Both the position numbers and the translations under genes were made by a program. 64,000 nucleotides of DNA, from the NCBI RefSeq assembly GCF_001280085.1, contig NZ_LGED01000206.1, positions 65,360-129,359 on the forward strand. Direction: 5' to 3'. Each line of letters starts with the position of its first letter. The first letter of the stretch is position 1. The notes beneath the pieces are model-generated. The model searched no databases and was not told the DNA's origin. It was given only the letters and a program-made list of their open reading frames with translations. The stretch comes from Saccharothrix sp. NRRL B-16348 (GTDB lineage Bacteria; Actinomycetota; Actinomycetes; Mycobacteriales; Pseudonocardiaceae). Below, piece after piece: positions 44,010 through 52,503 of the stretch.

Positions 44010-44201
44010 ATGACCGATCAGGACGTTCCGCAGGTCGAGGACGGCGAGCAGGACCAGCCGGAGCAGACCGAGGTTCCGCTCAACCGCGCGGCCCGCCGCG
44101 GTCACGCCCAGAAGAACGACGGCGTGAACAAGATCCCGGGCCGCCCGCACCAGAACACGTTCGTCGGCCGACGCGTGTTCCGGCGCACGAGCGGCGGCTG
44201 A
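44010..44201 (+). CDS. small protein with NRAARRG motif (second)
   Basis: A 63-residue protein with an acidic, Gln-rich N-terminal half (MTDQDVPQVEDGEQDQPEQT) and a basic C-terminal half (NRAARRGHAQKNDGVNKI, then GRPHQNTFVGRRVFRRTSGG). AGGAGG precedes the ATG. It lies 31 bp after the first NRAARRG gene, likely in one operon. I do not recognise a named family; such short NRA-rich proteins recur in actinomycetes as hypotheticals. Confidence 0.7.
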   Translation: MTDQDVPQVEDGEQDQPEQTEVPLNRAARRGHAQKNDGVNKIPGRPHQNTFVGRRVFRRTSGG

Positions 44202-44244
44202 GCGACGACCGGCACGCGACCGCTCGACTAGTCTCCGGTGCGCT

Positions 44245-46884
44245 ATGAGCGCACACCTGGTGAGCCCGGAGCTGGTCGGGCGGTCGGCCGAACTCGGGCA
44301 CCTCGCGGGCGCGTTCGACCACGCGCCCGCGACGGTGCTCGTCGGCGGTGAGGCGGGTGTCGGGAAGTCCCGGCTGATCGACGACTTCACCGCCCGGCTC
44401 GACGCCACCGTGCTGCTCGGCGGCTGCGTCGAGCTGGACGGGCTGCCGTTCGCGCCGTTCGTCGCGGCCCTGCGCGGTGTCGAGGTGACGGACCGCGAAC
44501 GCGCCGACCTCGCGCCGCTGCTGCCTTCGTTCCAGGGCGAGGCGACGGGGGACGAGGCACGCCCACGGTTGTTCGAGGGCGTGTTGTCGTTGCTGGGCAG
44601 GCTTTCCGAGCAACGGCCGGTGGTCCTCGTGGTCGAGGACGCGCACTGGCTGGACCGCTCCAGCCGCGACCTGCTCGACTTCCTGGTGCGCAACCAACGC
44701 GCGGTGCCGCGGTCGGTGGTCGTGGTGACCTACCGGTCCGACGAGCTCGGCGGCCCGGTGCGGCCGCTGCTGGCCGAGCTGAGCCGGGTGCCGTGGGTGC
44801 GCCGGTTCGAGCTGCCCCGGCTGTCCGCCCGCGACGTGCGCGCCCAGCTGCGCGGGATCCTCGGCGCGGAACCGGATCCGGTGTCCGCGCACGCCGTGTT
44901 CCGGCGCAGCGAGGGCAACCCGCTGTTCGTCGAGGCCCTCGTGGACGGCGAGGCGGAGCTGTCGCTGGAGGAGTTGCTGCTCAGCCGGGTCGAACGGCTG
45001 GAGCCCGCCGCCGTCGCCCTCGTGCGCGCCGCGGCTGTCGGCGGCCGGCGCGTGTCCCACGACGTCCTGCGCGAAGTCCACGACGTCACGCCGATGCGGT
45101 CCATTGTGGACGCCGGCGTGATGGTGGTGGACGGCGACGGCTACGCGTTCCGGCACGCGTTGATCCGCGACGCGGTCTACCGGCGGCTGCTCCCCGGCGA
45201 ACGGGTCGAGCTGCACGCGCGGTACGCCGCCGTGCTGCCGAGGTCCGCCGCCGCCGAGTTGGCGCACCACCGGTACGCGGCCGGTGACGTCGCGGGCGCG
45301 GTGTCCGCCGCGTGGGAGGCCGCCGGCATCGCCCGTCGCACGTTGGCCTACGCCGAGCAGCTGGCCATGCTCGACCGCGTCCTGTCCTTGTGGGACGACG
45401 CCGCGCACCTCGACGTCGACCGGCTCACCGTGCTGGAGGCGGCCGGTGAGGCGGCGAGCCGCGCGGGGGAGCACGAGCGCGGCGAGGAGCTGACCAGCGA
45501 GCTGTTGGCCTGCCTCGACCCGGCGGTCGAGCGGATCCGGTACGCGGCCGTGGTGGAGCAGCGCGGTCGGCTGCGGGCCCAGCTCGGCAGGCCGGGCGCG
45601 CTCGAAGACCACCGCGAGGCCGTGCGGCTCGCGCCCGAGGGGCACCCGATCCGCGGCTACCTGCTCAACTCGTTGGCCGCCCGGCTGATGGCGGTCCCGC
45701 GCCCGGACGAGGCGCGCGAGGTCGCGGAGGAGGCGTTGGGCGCGGCCCACCACGCCGGCGACGACCCGTCCGAGGCCGCCGCGCTGATCTCGTTGGCCGT
45801 GCTTGACGCGCGGCTGGGCGACCTGGACGCGCAGCTGCCCCGGCTCCGCCGCGCGCGGGCCATCGCGGAGAACGTCGCGGCGCACCGCGTGCGGCTGCGC
45901 GCGCTGCACTGCGAGTCGTCGTTGTCGGAGGCGTACGGGCGGCTCGCGGAGGCCGAGGAGCTGGCCAGGCTCGGCCTGCGGACCGCCCGTGAGCTCGGGT
46001 TGGCGCGGTCCGCGGGCACGTCGCACGCCGTGGACCTGGCCAGGGCGTTGATCGCGGCGGGCCGGTGGGACGAGGCGCTGGAGTGCGTCGACCACGCCCT
46101 GGACCACGCGCCGCCGGCCGTCTACCACGCGCACCTGCTGTGCCTGGCGGGGTTCGTGGACGTGCAGCGGGGCGACGTCGACCGGGCCGAGTGGGCGTTG
46201 ACCAGGGCGCGGGAGCTGGCCGACACGCCGTTCATCCAGGACCCGCTGCAGCTGCCCCGGCTGGAGGCCGAGGTGCGGTGGGCGCAGGGCCGGGTGGACG
46301 AGGCGGCGGCCGTGGTGCGGGCCGCGTTCGACCTGCCGCACGTGCGGGTCGCGTCCCGGTTCTCCTGGCCGCTGGCCGCGTTGGGTGTGCGGCTCGGGCT
46401 GGCGGCGCCGGACCTGCCGGTGGCCGGACCGGTGCAGGCCGCGTGGGCGTCGACGTGCCGGGGCGAGTGGCGTGAGGCGGTCGCCGCCTGGGAGGCGTTG
46501 GGTCAGCCGTTGTGGCACGCCGAGGCGTTGTTCGGGCTGGCGTCGCAGACGCGGGACGCCGACGCGTTGCGCCGTGCGGCGGAGCTGGCCGAAGGGCTCG
46601 GCGCGACGCCGTTGCGCGACCGGATCGCGGACCTGGCGCGGCGGGCGCGGGTGACGTTGACCGGCGAGGGCGCGGCGCAGCGGGCGCGGTTCGGGCTGAC
46701 CGCCCGTGAGGTGGAGATCCTGCGACTGGTCACGGACGGGCTGGGCAACCGGGAGATCGGCGAGCGGCTGTTCATCTCGGTGAAGACGGCGAGCGTGCAC
46801 GTGTCGAACATCCTGGGCAAGCTCGGCGTGGCCAACCGGGTCGAGGCGGCGGCGACGGCTCACAGGCTGAGGCTGTTCGAATAG
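44245..46884 (+). CDS. large ATP-binding LuxR-family (LAL) regulator
   Basis: An 879-residue regulator: AAA-type ATPase at the N-terminus with Walker A GGEAGVGKSRL (about residues 34-44) and Walker B VVLVVEDAHWLD, a long helical TPR-like middle (residues 350-790), and a C-terminal LuxR helix-turn-helix (FGLTAREVEILRLVTDGLGNREIGERLFISVKTASVHVSNILGKLG). Such LAL regulators sense ligands such as sugars or act in antibiotic clusters. The ATG has TAGTCT ten bases before it and no Shine-Dalgarno. Targets may include the reductase and exporter genes that follow, which is inference from position. Confidence 0.93.
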   Translation: MSAHLVSPELVGRSAELGHLAGAFDHAPATVLVGGEAGVGKSRLIDDFTARLDATVLLGGCVELDGLPFAPFVAALRGVEVTDRERADLAPLLPSFQGEATGDEARPRLFEGVLSLLGRLSEQRPVVLVVEDAHWLDRSSRDLLDFLVRNQRAVPRSVVVVTYRSDELGGPVRPLLAELSRVPWVRRFELPRLSARDVRAQLRGILGAEPDPVSAHAVFRRSEGNPLFVEALVDGEAELSLEELLLSRVERLEPAAVALVRAAAVGGRRVSHDVLREVHDVTPMRSIVDAGVMVVDGDGYAFRHALIRDAVYRRLLPGERVELHARYAAVLPRSAAAELAHHRYAAGDVAGAVSAAWEAAGIARRTLAYAEQLAMLDRVLSLWDDAAHLDVDRLTVLEAAGEAASRAGEHERGEELTSELLACLDPAVERIRYAAVVEQRGRLRAQLGRPGALEDHREAVRLAPEGHPIRGYLLNSLAARLMAVPRPDEAREVAEEALGAAHHAGDDPSEAAALISLAVLDARLGDLDAQLPRLRRARAIAENVAAHRVRLRALHCESSLSEAYGRLAEAEELARLGLRTARELGLARSAGTSHAVDLARALIAAGRWDEALECVDHALDHAPPAVYHAHLLCLAGFVDVQRGDVDRAEWALTRARELADTPFIQDPLQLPRLEAEVRWAQGRVDEAAAVVRAAFDLPHVRVASRFSWPLAALGVRLGLAAPDLPVAGPVQAAWASTCRGEWREAVAAWEALGQPLWHAEALFGLASQTRDADALRRAAELAEGLGATPLRDRIADLARRARVTLTGEGAAQRARFGLTAREVEILRLVTDGLGNREIGERLFISVKTASVHVSNILGKLGVANRVEAAATAHRLRLFE

Positions 46885-46933
46885 GGCTCGTGCCCGATGC
46901 CCCGCCGGGTGCCTTAGACCGACCGTTGACGGC

Positions 46934-47473
46934 ATGGAGATCTTGGGGATCGCGGGGAGCCTCCGCGCTCAGTCGTTCAACCGGAGGTTGCTGGCGGCGG
47001 CACGGCACGAGCTGCCGGAGGACGCGCGGCTGGTGGTGTGGGACGGGTTGGCAGCGGTGCCGCCGTTCGACGAGGACGCCGAGGACGGGCCGGTGCCGCC
47101 GGCGGTCGCGGGGCTGAGGGAGGCCATCGGGTCGGCGACGGCGCTGCTGATCGCGACGCCGGAGTACAACGGATCGCTTCCGGGCCAGTTGAAGAACGCG
47201 CTGGACTGGGCGTCCCGGCCGCACGGAGCGGGAGTGCTGACCGGTAAGCCCGTCGCCGTGGTCGGCGCGAGCCCGAGCCCGAACGGCGCCGCGCTGGCGC
47301 AGGGCGACCTGCTGCGGGTGCTGGCCACGGCCGGCGCGTCGGTGGTCGGCGGGCCGGTGGCGGTCGGGCAGGCGTTCCGGCGGTTCGACGAGCACGACAG
47401 GTTGCTGGACCACGATCTGCGGGAGGCGCTGGGCGGGGTGCTCGCCGAGCTGGTCGGCCGGGTGGTCGCGTGA
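46934..47473 (+). CDS. NADPH-dependent FMN reductase
   Basis: A 179-residue flavodoxin-like reductase. ILGIAGSLRAQSFNRRLLAAA binds the FMN phosphate, and LLIATPEYNGSLPGQLKNALDWASRP is the family signature. It reduces FMN, quinones, azo or chromate-like substrates with NADPH. Its last codons overlap the start of the next MFS gene (GTGA), so they are coupled. Confidence 0.92.
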   Translation: MEILGIAGSLRAQSFNRRLLAAARHELPEDARLVVWDGLAAVPPFDEDAEDGPVPPAVAGLREAIGSATALLIATPEYNGSLPGQLKNALDWASRPHGAGVLTGKPVAVVGASPSPNGAALAQGDLLRVLATAGASVVGGPVAVGQAFRRFDEHDRLLDHDLREALGGVLAELVGRVVA

Positions 47474-48639
47474 CCACCGTGCTGGAGCGCACCCGCTGGA
47501 GCGCGGTGTGGGCGGTGTCGTCCGCGATCGTGCTGGGGTCGCTCGACCTCACCGCCGTCGCGGTGGCGCTGCCGGTGCTCGGTGCCGAGCTCGACGCCGG
47601 GCCAACGGTCACCCAGTGGGTCCTGCTGGCCTACAACATCCCGTTGATCGCGTTGAGCCTCCCGGCGGGCAGGTGGCTGGACCGGGCCGGGCACCTGCCC
47701 GCGTTCCTGCTGGCGGTCGGCGGGTTCGGGGCGACCAGCCTGCTGATCGCGGTCGCGCCCAACGCGGCGGTGGTGTTGACCGGGCGGGCGTTGCAGGGGG
47801 TGTTCAGCGCGTTGATCGGCGCGCTGGCCATGCCGATCATCGCGGCCAACGTGCGTCCGGAACACCGAGCGCGCGCGATGGGGATCGTGCTCACGCTCAT
47901 CCCGTTGAGCGGTGTGGCCGGCCCGGCGTTCGGCGGGTTGCTGACCGACCTGTTCGGCTGGCGGTCCGTCTTCCTGATCAACCTGCCGGTGGTGGCGCTC
48001 GCCGCGCTGGTGGGGCGGCGGGGGATCGCGACGGACGGGCGCGGGTTGCCGTGGCCGAGCGTGCGGCTGCTGGTCGAGTCCGCGGTGCTCGGTGCACGCG
48101 TGGTTCGGCTGCCGTCGTTGGCGCTGCCGCTGGTGGCGATGATGTTGGTGGTGGTCGGGGCGGGCGCGTTGCACTTCGCGGTGCCCTACGCGTTGGTGGA
48201 GCTGCCGTCGCGGACGGTCGGGTTGGTGCTGCTGGCGTTCTCGGCGGGGATGGCGGTGCTGTCGCCGATCGCCGGGGTGATCGCGGACCGGTACGGGTAC
48301 CGGTCGGTCGCCGTGGTCGGCACGGCGGTGGCCTTGATCGGTACGGTCCTGTTGCTCCAGGCGGGTGATGATCCGTGGGACCTGGCGTGGCGGCTGGCGC
48401 TGATCGGGATCGGGCACGGGCTGTTCGCCGGACCCAACGCGGCGGCCGTCATGGCGCGGACGCCACCGGAGCTGATGGGCACGTCCGGAGGCGTGACGAC
48501 GCTGGTCCGCACGGTCGGCTTCTCGGTCGGACCGGCGTTGGGCGCGGCGCTCGGCGGGTTCCACCAGACCGTCGTGGTGCTGGTCGCGATCACCGCCGTC
48601 GGCCTCCTCGCGACGGCCGCACAGCGGAAGACGACGTGA
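47470..48639 (+). CDS. MFS transporter (DHA2/14-helix-like, drug efflux)
   Basis: A 389-residue MFS protein. The N-terminus WSAVWAVSSAIVLGSLDLTAVAVALPVLGAEL and the following VTQWVLLAYNIPLIALSLPAGRWLDRAGHLPAFLLAVGGFG resemble DHA2 drug exporters, with LIPLSGVAGPAFGGLLTDLFGWRSVFLINLP as motif C. At 389 residues it is short for a 14-helix member, so 12 helices are more likely. Coupled to the reductase by a 4-base overlap. A perfect hairpin follows. Confidence 0.88.
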   Translation: MTTVLERTRWSAVWAVSSAIVLGSLDLTAVAVALPVLGAELDAGPTVTQWVLLAYNIPLIALSLPAGRWLDRAGHLPAFLLAVGGFGATSLLIAVAPNAAVVLTGRALQGVFSALIGALAMPIIAANVRPEHRARAMGIVLTLIPLSGVAGPAFGGLLTDLFGWRSVFLINLPVVALAALVGRRGIATDGRGLPWPSVRLLVESAVLGARVVRLPSLALPLVAMMLVVVGAGALHFAVPYALVELPSRTVGLVLLAFSAGMAVLSPIAGVIADRYGYRSVAVVGTAVALIGTVLLLQAGDDPWDLAWRLALIGIGHGLFAGPNAAAVMARTPPELMGTSGGVTTLVRTVGFSVGPALGAALGGFHQTVVVLVAITAVGLLATAAQRKTT

Positions 48640-48656
48640 CGGGGTAGTGCTCTCTT

Positions 48657-48686
48657 CGGGCACGTGATCTGCCGATCACGTGCCCG
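48657..48686 (+). terminator. perfect 13-bp hairpin after the MFS gene
   Basis: CGGGCACGTGATC (48657-48669), loop TGCC, GATCACGTGCCCG (48674-48686). No T run follows, as is common in actinobacteria. It could also be read as a palindromic operator for the CBS gene 55 bp further on. Confidence 0.65.
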
Positions 48687-48741
48687 GCGAACTAGCCTGA
48701 GCTGGGTAGCAACCGGGTCTGGCGGAGATCGGGAGGTGCCC

Positions 48742-49170
48742 ATGAGGATCGCTGACGTGTTGCGCAACAAAGGTTCGGCCGTGGCCACGGTCGAGTCGAG
48801 AGCGTCGGTGGCGGAGCTCGTCGCCGCGCTGGCCGAGCACAACGTGGGCGCGATGGTCGTGCTCGGGCCCGAGGGCATCGCCGGGATCGTGTCGGAACGC
48901 GACGTCGTGCGGAAGCTGCACGACCGGGGCGGCGAGCTGTTGGCCGCGCCGGTGGCGGAGATCATGACGAGCGAGGTGCTCACGTGCACGCCGCGGGATT
49001 CGGTCGACAGCCTCACGGTGCTGATGACCGAGCGGCGCATCCGGCACGTGCCGGTGGTCGACGACGGCGAGCTGGTCGGCATCGTCAGCATCGGCGACGT
49101 GGTGAAGAGCCGGATCAACCAGTTGCAGGAAGACCACGACCAGTTGACCGCGTACATCGTGCAGGGCTAG
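48742..49170 (+). CDS. CBS-domain pair protein
   Basis: A 142-residue protein made of two CBS domains: MRIADVLRNKGSAVATVESRASVAELVAALAEHNVGAMVVL to GIVSERDVVRKLH, and VAEIMTSEVLTCTPRDSVDSLTVLMTERRIRHVPVV to GIVSIGDVVKSRI. Such stand-alone pairs bind adenine nucleotides and act as energy or redox sensors. ATG 48742 has GGGAGG before it. It is a single-gene unit between two hairpins. Confidence 0.92.
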   Translation: MRIADVLRNKGSAVATVESRASVAELVAALAEHNVGAMVVLGPEGIAGIVSERDVVRKLHDRGGELLAAPVAEIMTSEVLTCTPRDSVDSLTVLMTERRIRHVPVVDDGELVGIVSIGDVVKSRINQLQEDHDQLTAYIVQG

Positions 49171-49179
49171 CCACTGGTC

Positions 49180-49205
49180 GCGCGGGCGTCTTCCGGCGCC
49201 CGCGC
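49180..49205. terminator. bidirectional terminator between the CBS and CGNR genes
   Basis: GCGCGGGCG (49180-49188), 8-nt loop, CGCCCGCGC (49197-49205). It lies between two convergent stop codons. Confidence 0.7.
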
Positions 49206-49215
49206 GGTCGGGCCG

Positions 49216-49740
49216 TCAGGTGTCGCGGTGGTAGTGCCTGCTGACCCTGGCCCTGTTGCCGCACGACGGTTTGCACCACTCCTGCCGCGGGTGGGCCTTG
49301 ACGAAGTACCGGATGCACCGGGGCGCGGGACAGGCGCGCAGGTCCGCCCGCGTGCCGCCGGCCAGGAACTCGATCGCCGCCGTCGCCAGCGTCGCCAGCA
49401 GGCGGTCGCCGTCGTCGGCCGAGTCCACGTAGCGCATCCTCGGCTGCTCGTCCCACTCCAACCGCGCCGCCCGCGGCACCCGCGCGGCGGCCTCGTTGAC
49501 GATCCGCAGCGCGCGTTCGACGTCCATCAGGTGCGGCGTGTCCAAGCGTTCGTGGGCCCGCGTCGCGTGCGCGAACAGCGACCGCACGGCCCAGCGCAGT
49601 TCGACCGCCCGCGCCCGCAACGCCTCGTCCGCCCGCACACCGGCCCACGCGGTGAAGCCCTCCGGCGTGGCCAGGTCGTCCGTGAGCCCGCCGTGCCCGT
49701 CGTGCCGGACCGTGCTCGCGAACTCCAACGCCAGTGCCAC
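49216..49740 (-). CDS. CGNR zinc-finger (ABATE) regulator
   Basis: A 174-residue protein with the N-terminal ABATE-type domain (LALEFASTVRHDGHGGLTDDLATPEGFTAW) and a C-terminal CGNR zinc finger (CPAPRCIRYFVKAHPRQEWC, then SCGNRARVSRHY). The family is thought to bind ligand and DNA. It is divergent from the mycothiol-family enzyme, with a palindrome between them (49764-49794), so it likely regulates both. The GTG has TAGACT seven bases before it and no Shine-Dalgarno. Confidence 0.9.
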   Translation of the reverse strand: MALALEFASTVRHDGHGGLTDDLATPEGFTAWAGVRADEALRARAVELRWAVRSLFAHATRAHERLDTPHLMDVERALRIVNEAAARVPRAARLEWDEQPRMRYVDSADDGDRLLATLATAAIEFLAGGTRADLRACPAPRCIRYFVKAHPRQEWCKPSCGNRARVSRHYHRDT

Positions 49741-49763
49741 CCGGGCGAGTCTAGTGATAGGTT

Positions 49764-49794
49764 CCTAATGGGTTTGAGCTGTCTATCCATTAGG
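49764..49794. promoter_or_regulatory. operator between CGNR and mycothiol-family genes
   Basis: CCTAATGG (49764-49771), 15-bp spacer, CCATTAGG (49787-49794): a perfect 8-bp inverted repeat in a 61-bp divergent region. Its AT-rich arms stand out. Presumed CGNR-protein site. Confidence 0.65.
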
Positions 49795-49801
49795 GGGAGT
49801 T

Positions 49802-50452
49802 GTGACGATCCAGGAGCAGGCGCTGGACGCCCACCGCAGGCTGGCCGCCGCGATCGAGGACCTCACCGACGAGCAGGTGGCGCGACCGTCGGTGCTGCCC
49901 GGCTGGACGCGCGGCCACGTGCTGGCGCACCTGGCGAACGTCACCGTCGCGCTGGCGGGCCAAGCCGAGCACGAGGGCACGAAGGTCCAGCCCTACCCCG
50001 GCGGGCGGGCCGAACGGGACGCCGCGATCGAGGCCGACGCCGGGCGTTCCGCGGCGGAGCACCGGGCCGCGATCGCCGACGCGGCCGCCCGGCTCGCCAA
50101 GGCCTGGGAGAACGTCCGCGACTGGGACACCCCCGTCTTCTACCGCGACGGCACGCTCACCGGCACGGCCTACGGGGTCTGGCGCGAGGCCGAGATCCAC
50201 CTCCGCGACCTCGACCTCGGCCCCGTCACGTGGTCGCCCGAGTTCTGCGACCACGCCGTCGACTTCCTGTCCGCGCGGGTGCCCGACGGCATCCGGCTCA
50301 CCCTCCAGGCGCCGGAACGCCGGTGGACCGTCGGCGAGGGCGAGGAGGTCACGTTGACCGGCTCGCGCACCGACCTGATCGCGTGGCTCGCGGGCCGTGA
50401 GCCGGACGGGCCGATCACCGGCGAGGCACCCGAGCTGAAGCCCTGGCCGTGA
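49802..50452 (+). CDS. maleylpyruvate isomerase-family mycothiol-dependent enzyme
   Basis: A 216-residue DinB-like four-helix protein: QALDAHRRLAAAIEDLTDEQVARPSVLPGWTRGHVLAHLANVTVALAGQAEH holds the first metal-binding histidines, and VWREAEIHLRDLDLGPVTWSPEFCDHAVDFL the rest. The group uses mycothiol, the actinobacterial thiol, for isomerisation or detoxification; the substrate here is unknown. GTG 49802 has GGGGGAG before it. Divergent from the CGNR regulator. Confidence 0.9.
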   Translation: MTIQEQALDAHRRLAAAIEDLTDEQVARPSVLPGWTRGHVLAHLANVTVALAGQAEHEGTKVQPYPGGRAERDAAIEADAGRSAAEHRAAIADAAARLAKAWENVRDWDTPVFYRDGTLTGTAYGVWREAEIHLRDLDLGPVTWSPEFCDHAVDFLSARVPDGIRLTLQAPERRWTVGEGEEVTLTGSRTDLIAWLAGREPDGPITGEAPELKPWP

Positions 50453-50506
50453 CCGGGCGGACCCCGGTCCCTGTCACACCTCGGCGGCGTCCGTCGTCCG
50501 AGGGGC

Positions 50507-50929
50507 ATGAGATTCCTCCGGATCGGACTGTGGTTCCTGGCCGCCGCGCAGGCGGGCGTCGGCGGCTGGGCGTTGCTCGCGCCGCAGGGCTTCTACGACG
50601 GCTTCCCGGCGCCCGGTCACCACTGGGTGGCGATGTTCCCGCCGTTCAACGAGCACCTGCTGCGTGATTTCGGCAGCCTCAACCTGGCGTTCGCGGTCGC
50701 GTTGGCGTTCGCCGCGACCAATCTGCTCCTGGCGCGCGCAATCCTGGTGTCGTACCTGGTGTTCGCGGTGCCGCACCTGGTGTTCCACCTCGGGCACCTC
50801 GACCACATGCCGGTGGTCGACCAGGTCGGCAACGTGGTGACGCTCGCCCTCGCGGTGGTCCTGCCGATCGTGCTGCTGGTAGTCGACGCCCGACGCCCGG
50901 CTGCTGCTCCGCGCCCGCAAGGCGGCTAA
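50507..50929 (+). CDS. small integral membrane protein
   Basis: A 140-residue protein with four hydrophobic helices (about residues 5-26, 58-78, 80-97 and 104-127). It starts LRIGLWFLAAAQAGVGGWALLAPQGFYDGFPAPGHHWVAMFPPFNEHLLRDFGSLNL, a pattern common among actinobacterial DUF-type membrane proteins. Function unknown. GAGGGG precedes the ATG. Confidence 0.8.
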   Translation: MRFLRIGLWFLAAAQAGVGGWALLAPQGFYDGFPAPGHHWVAMFPPFNEHLLRDFGSLNLAFAVALAFAATNLLLARAILVSYLVFAVPHLVFHLGHLDHMPVVDQVGNVVTLALAVVLPIVLLVVDARRPAAAPRPQGG

Positions 50930-50938
50930 GTTCGAGTG

Positions 50939-51874
50939 ATGCTGCACGAGATCGCCGAAGCCACCAGGGGCTTCCTCGACCTGCTGGACGACAGGCAGCG
51001 GACGGCGGCGGTGCGGGACGTGGGCGACGACGACCTGCGCACGCGGTGGGCCTACACGCCGGGGCCGCGGCCGGGCGTCGGCTACGGCGAGCTGAGCCGT
51101 GACCAGCGCAAAGCCGTGCACCGGCTGCTGGCGTGCGTGCTCAGCCCGCACGCCTACGCGCAGGCCACCGCGATCATGGCGCTGGAGGACGTGCTGGACG
51201 ACCGCGAAGGCGGCACCCGGGACCGGCACCAGGGCGACTACCGGACCGTGCTGCTCGGCGAGCCCGGTGACGAGCCGTGGGGCTGGCGGGTCGAGGGCCA
51301 CCACCTGTCGTTGAGCGTGGTCGTGGCCGACGGACGCGTGTCGGCGACACCGTTCTTCTTCGGCGCCCACCCGGCCCGCACCACGTACCGGGGCCGCACG
51401 GTGCTCCAACCGCTGCGGCTGGAGGAGGAGTTGGCGCGCGAGCTGCTGGACCGGATGGGGCGCACGGCACGCGGGCTGGCCGTGGTCGCCGACACGCCGC
51501 CGCCGGACCTGAAGACCGGCAACGCGCGCCGGATCGGCGACCTCGAGCCGGTCGGCGTCACGCCCGCGCAGCTCGACCGGCCGGCCCGGGGGCTGCTCGT
51601 CGGGCTGGTGCGGTACTACCTCGACCGGCTCACCGGCGACCTGGCCGACGAGGAGTTCGACGCGCTGGAGCCGGACCGGCTGCACTTCTCGTGGGAGGGT
51701 TCGGACAAGCGCGGCGAGGGGCACTACTACCGGATCCAGGGGCCGGAACTGCTGATCGAGTACGACAACACGGACAACGACGCCAACCACGCGCACTCGG
51801 TGTGGCGGCGGCGGTCCGGCGACTTCGGCGAGGACCTCCTGGCGGCGCACCGCGCCTCGGTGAGGCACGAGTGA
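50939..51874 (+). CDS. DUF3500 protein
   Basis: A 311-residue protein of the DUF3500 family: GFLDLLDDRQRTAAVRDVGDDDLRTRWAYTPGPRPGVGYGELSRDQRKAVHRLLACVLS at the N-terminus and the C-terminal HFSWEGSDKRGEGHYYRIQGPELLIEYDNTDNDANHAHSVWR, which is the most conserved part. No signal peptide. ATG 50939 follows TAAGTT by six bases; GTG 50936 is the other possible start. It overlaps endonuclease V by four bases. Confidence 0.88.
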   Translation: MLHEIAEATRGFLDLLDDRQRTAAVRDVGDDDLRTRWAYTPGPRPGVGYGELSRDQRKAVHRLLACVLSPHAYAQATAIMALEDVLDDREGGTRDRHQGDYRTVLLGEPGDEPWGWRVEGHHLSLSVVVADGRVSATPFFFGAHPARTTYRGRTVLQPLRLEEELARELLDRMGRTARGLAVVADTPPPDLKTGNARRIGDLEPVGVTPAQLDRPARGLLVGLVRYYLDRLTGDLADEEFDALEPDRLHFSWEGSDKRGEGHYYRIQGPELLIEYDNTDNDANHAHSVWRRRSGDFGEDLLAAHRASVRHE

Positions 51875-52503
51875 CGCCCGAAGAGGCGATCGCCGAGCAG
51901 GAGCGGCTGCGGCCGTCGGTGTCGGCGGTGACGGACCCCGGGCTGGTGGTGCGGCACGTCGCCGGGCTCGACGTGTCCTACGCCGACGACGACCGGCTGG
52001 CCGCGGCGATCGTGGTGCTGGAGGCCGGGTCGTTGCGGACGGTCGACTCCGCCGTGGTGACGGGCAAGGCGGACTTCCCGTACGTGCCCGGCCTGTTCGC
52101 GTTCCGGGAGCTGCCGTCGTTGCTGGAGGCGATGGAGCGGCTGACCGTGACGCCGGACCTCCTGGTGTGCGACGGGCAGGGGTTGGCGCACCCGCGGCGG
52201 TTCGGGCTGGCCTGCCACCTCGGGGTGGTGACCGGCCTGCCGAGCGTCGGCGTGGCCAAGACGCCGATGGGCCGGTTCGACATGCCGGACGACGTGCGGG
52301 GGTCGCACACGGACCTCGTGGACGACGGCGAGGTCGTGGGGCGGGCGTTGCGGACGAGGGAAGGCGTGAAGCCGGTGTTCGTGTCCGTCGGTCACCGCAT
52401 CGACCTCGACCGGGCGTGCGCCGAGGTGCTGCGGCTGTGCGTGACGCGGCAGCCGGAGACGACCCGGCGTGCGGACGCGTTGGGCCGGGCTCAGCTCAGG
52501 TAG
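51871..52503 (+). CDS. nfi: endonuclease V
   Basis: A 210-residue DNA/RNA repair nuclease that cuts next to deaminated adenine (inosine). Catalytic marks: GLDVSYADD (Asp of the metal site), YVPGLFAFRELPSLLEAM, LLVCDGQGLAHPRRFGLACHLGV and GVAKTPMG. GTG 51871 overlaps the DUF3500 stop (GTGA). Its 3' end overlaps the convergent GH4 gene by 13 bases. Confidence 0.95.
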   Translation: MTPEEAIAEQERLRPSVSAVTDPGLVVRHVAGLDVSYADDDRLAAAIVVLEAGSLRTVDSAVVTGKADFPYVPGLFAFRELPSLLEAMERLTVTPDLLVCDGQGLAHPRRFGLACHLGVVTGLPSVGVAKTPMGRFDMPDDVRGSHTDLVDDGEVVGRALRTREGVKPVFVSVGHRIDLDRACAEVLRLCVTRQPETTRRADALGRAQLR

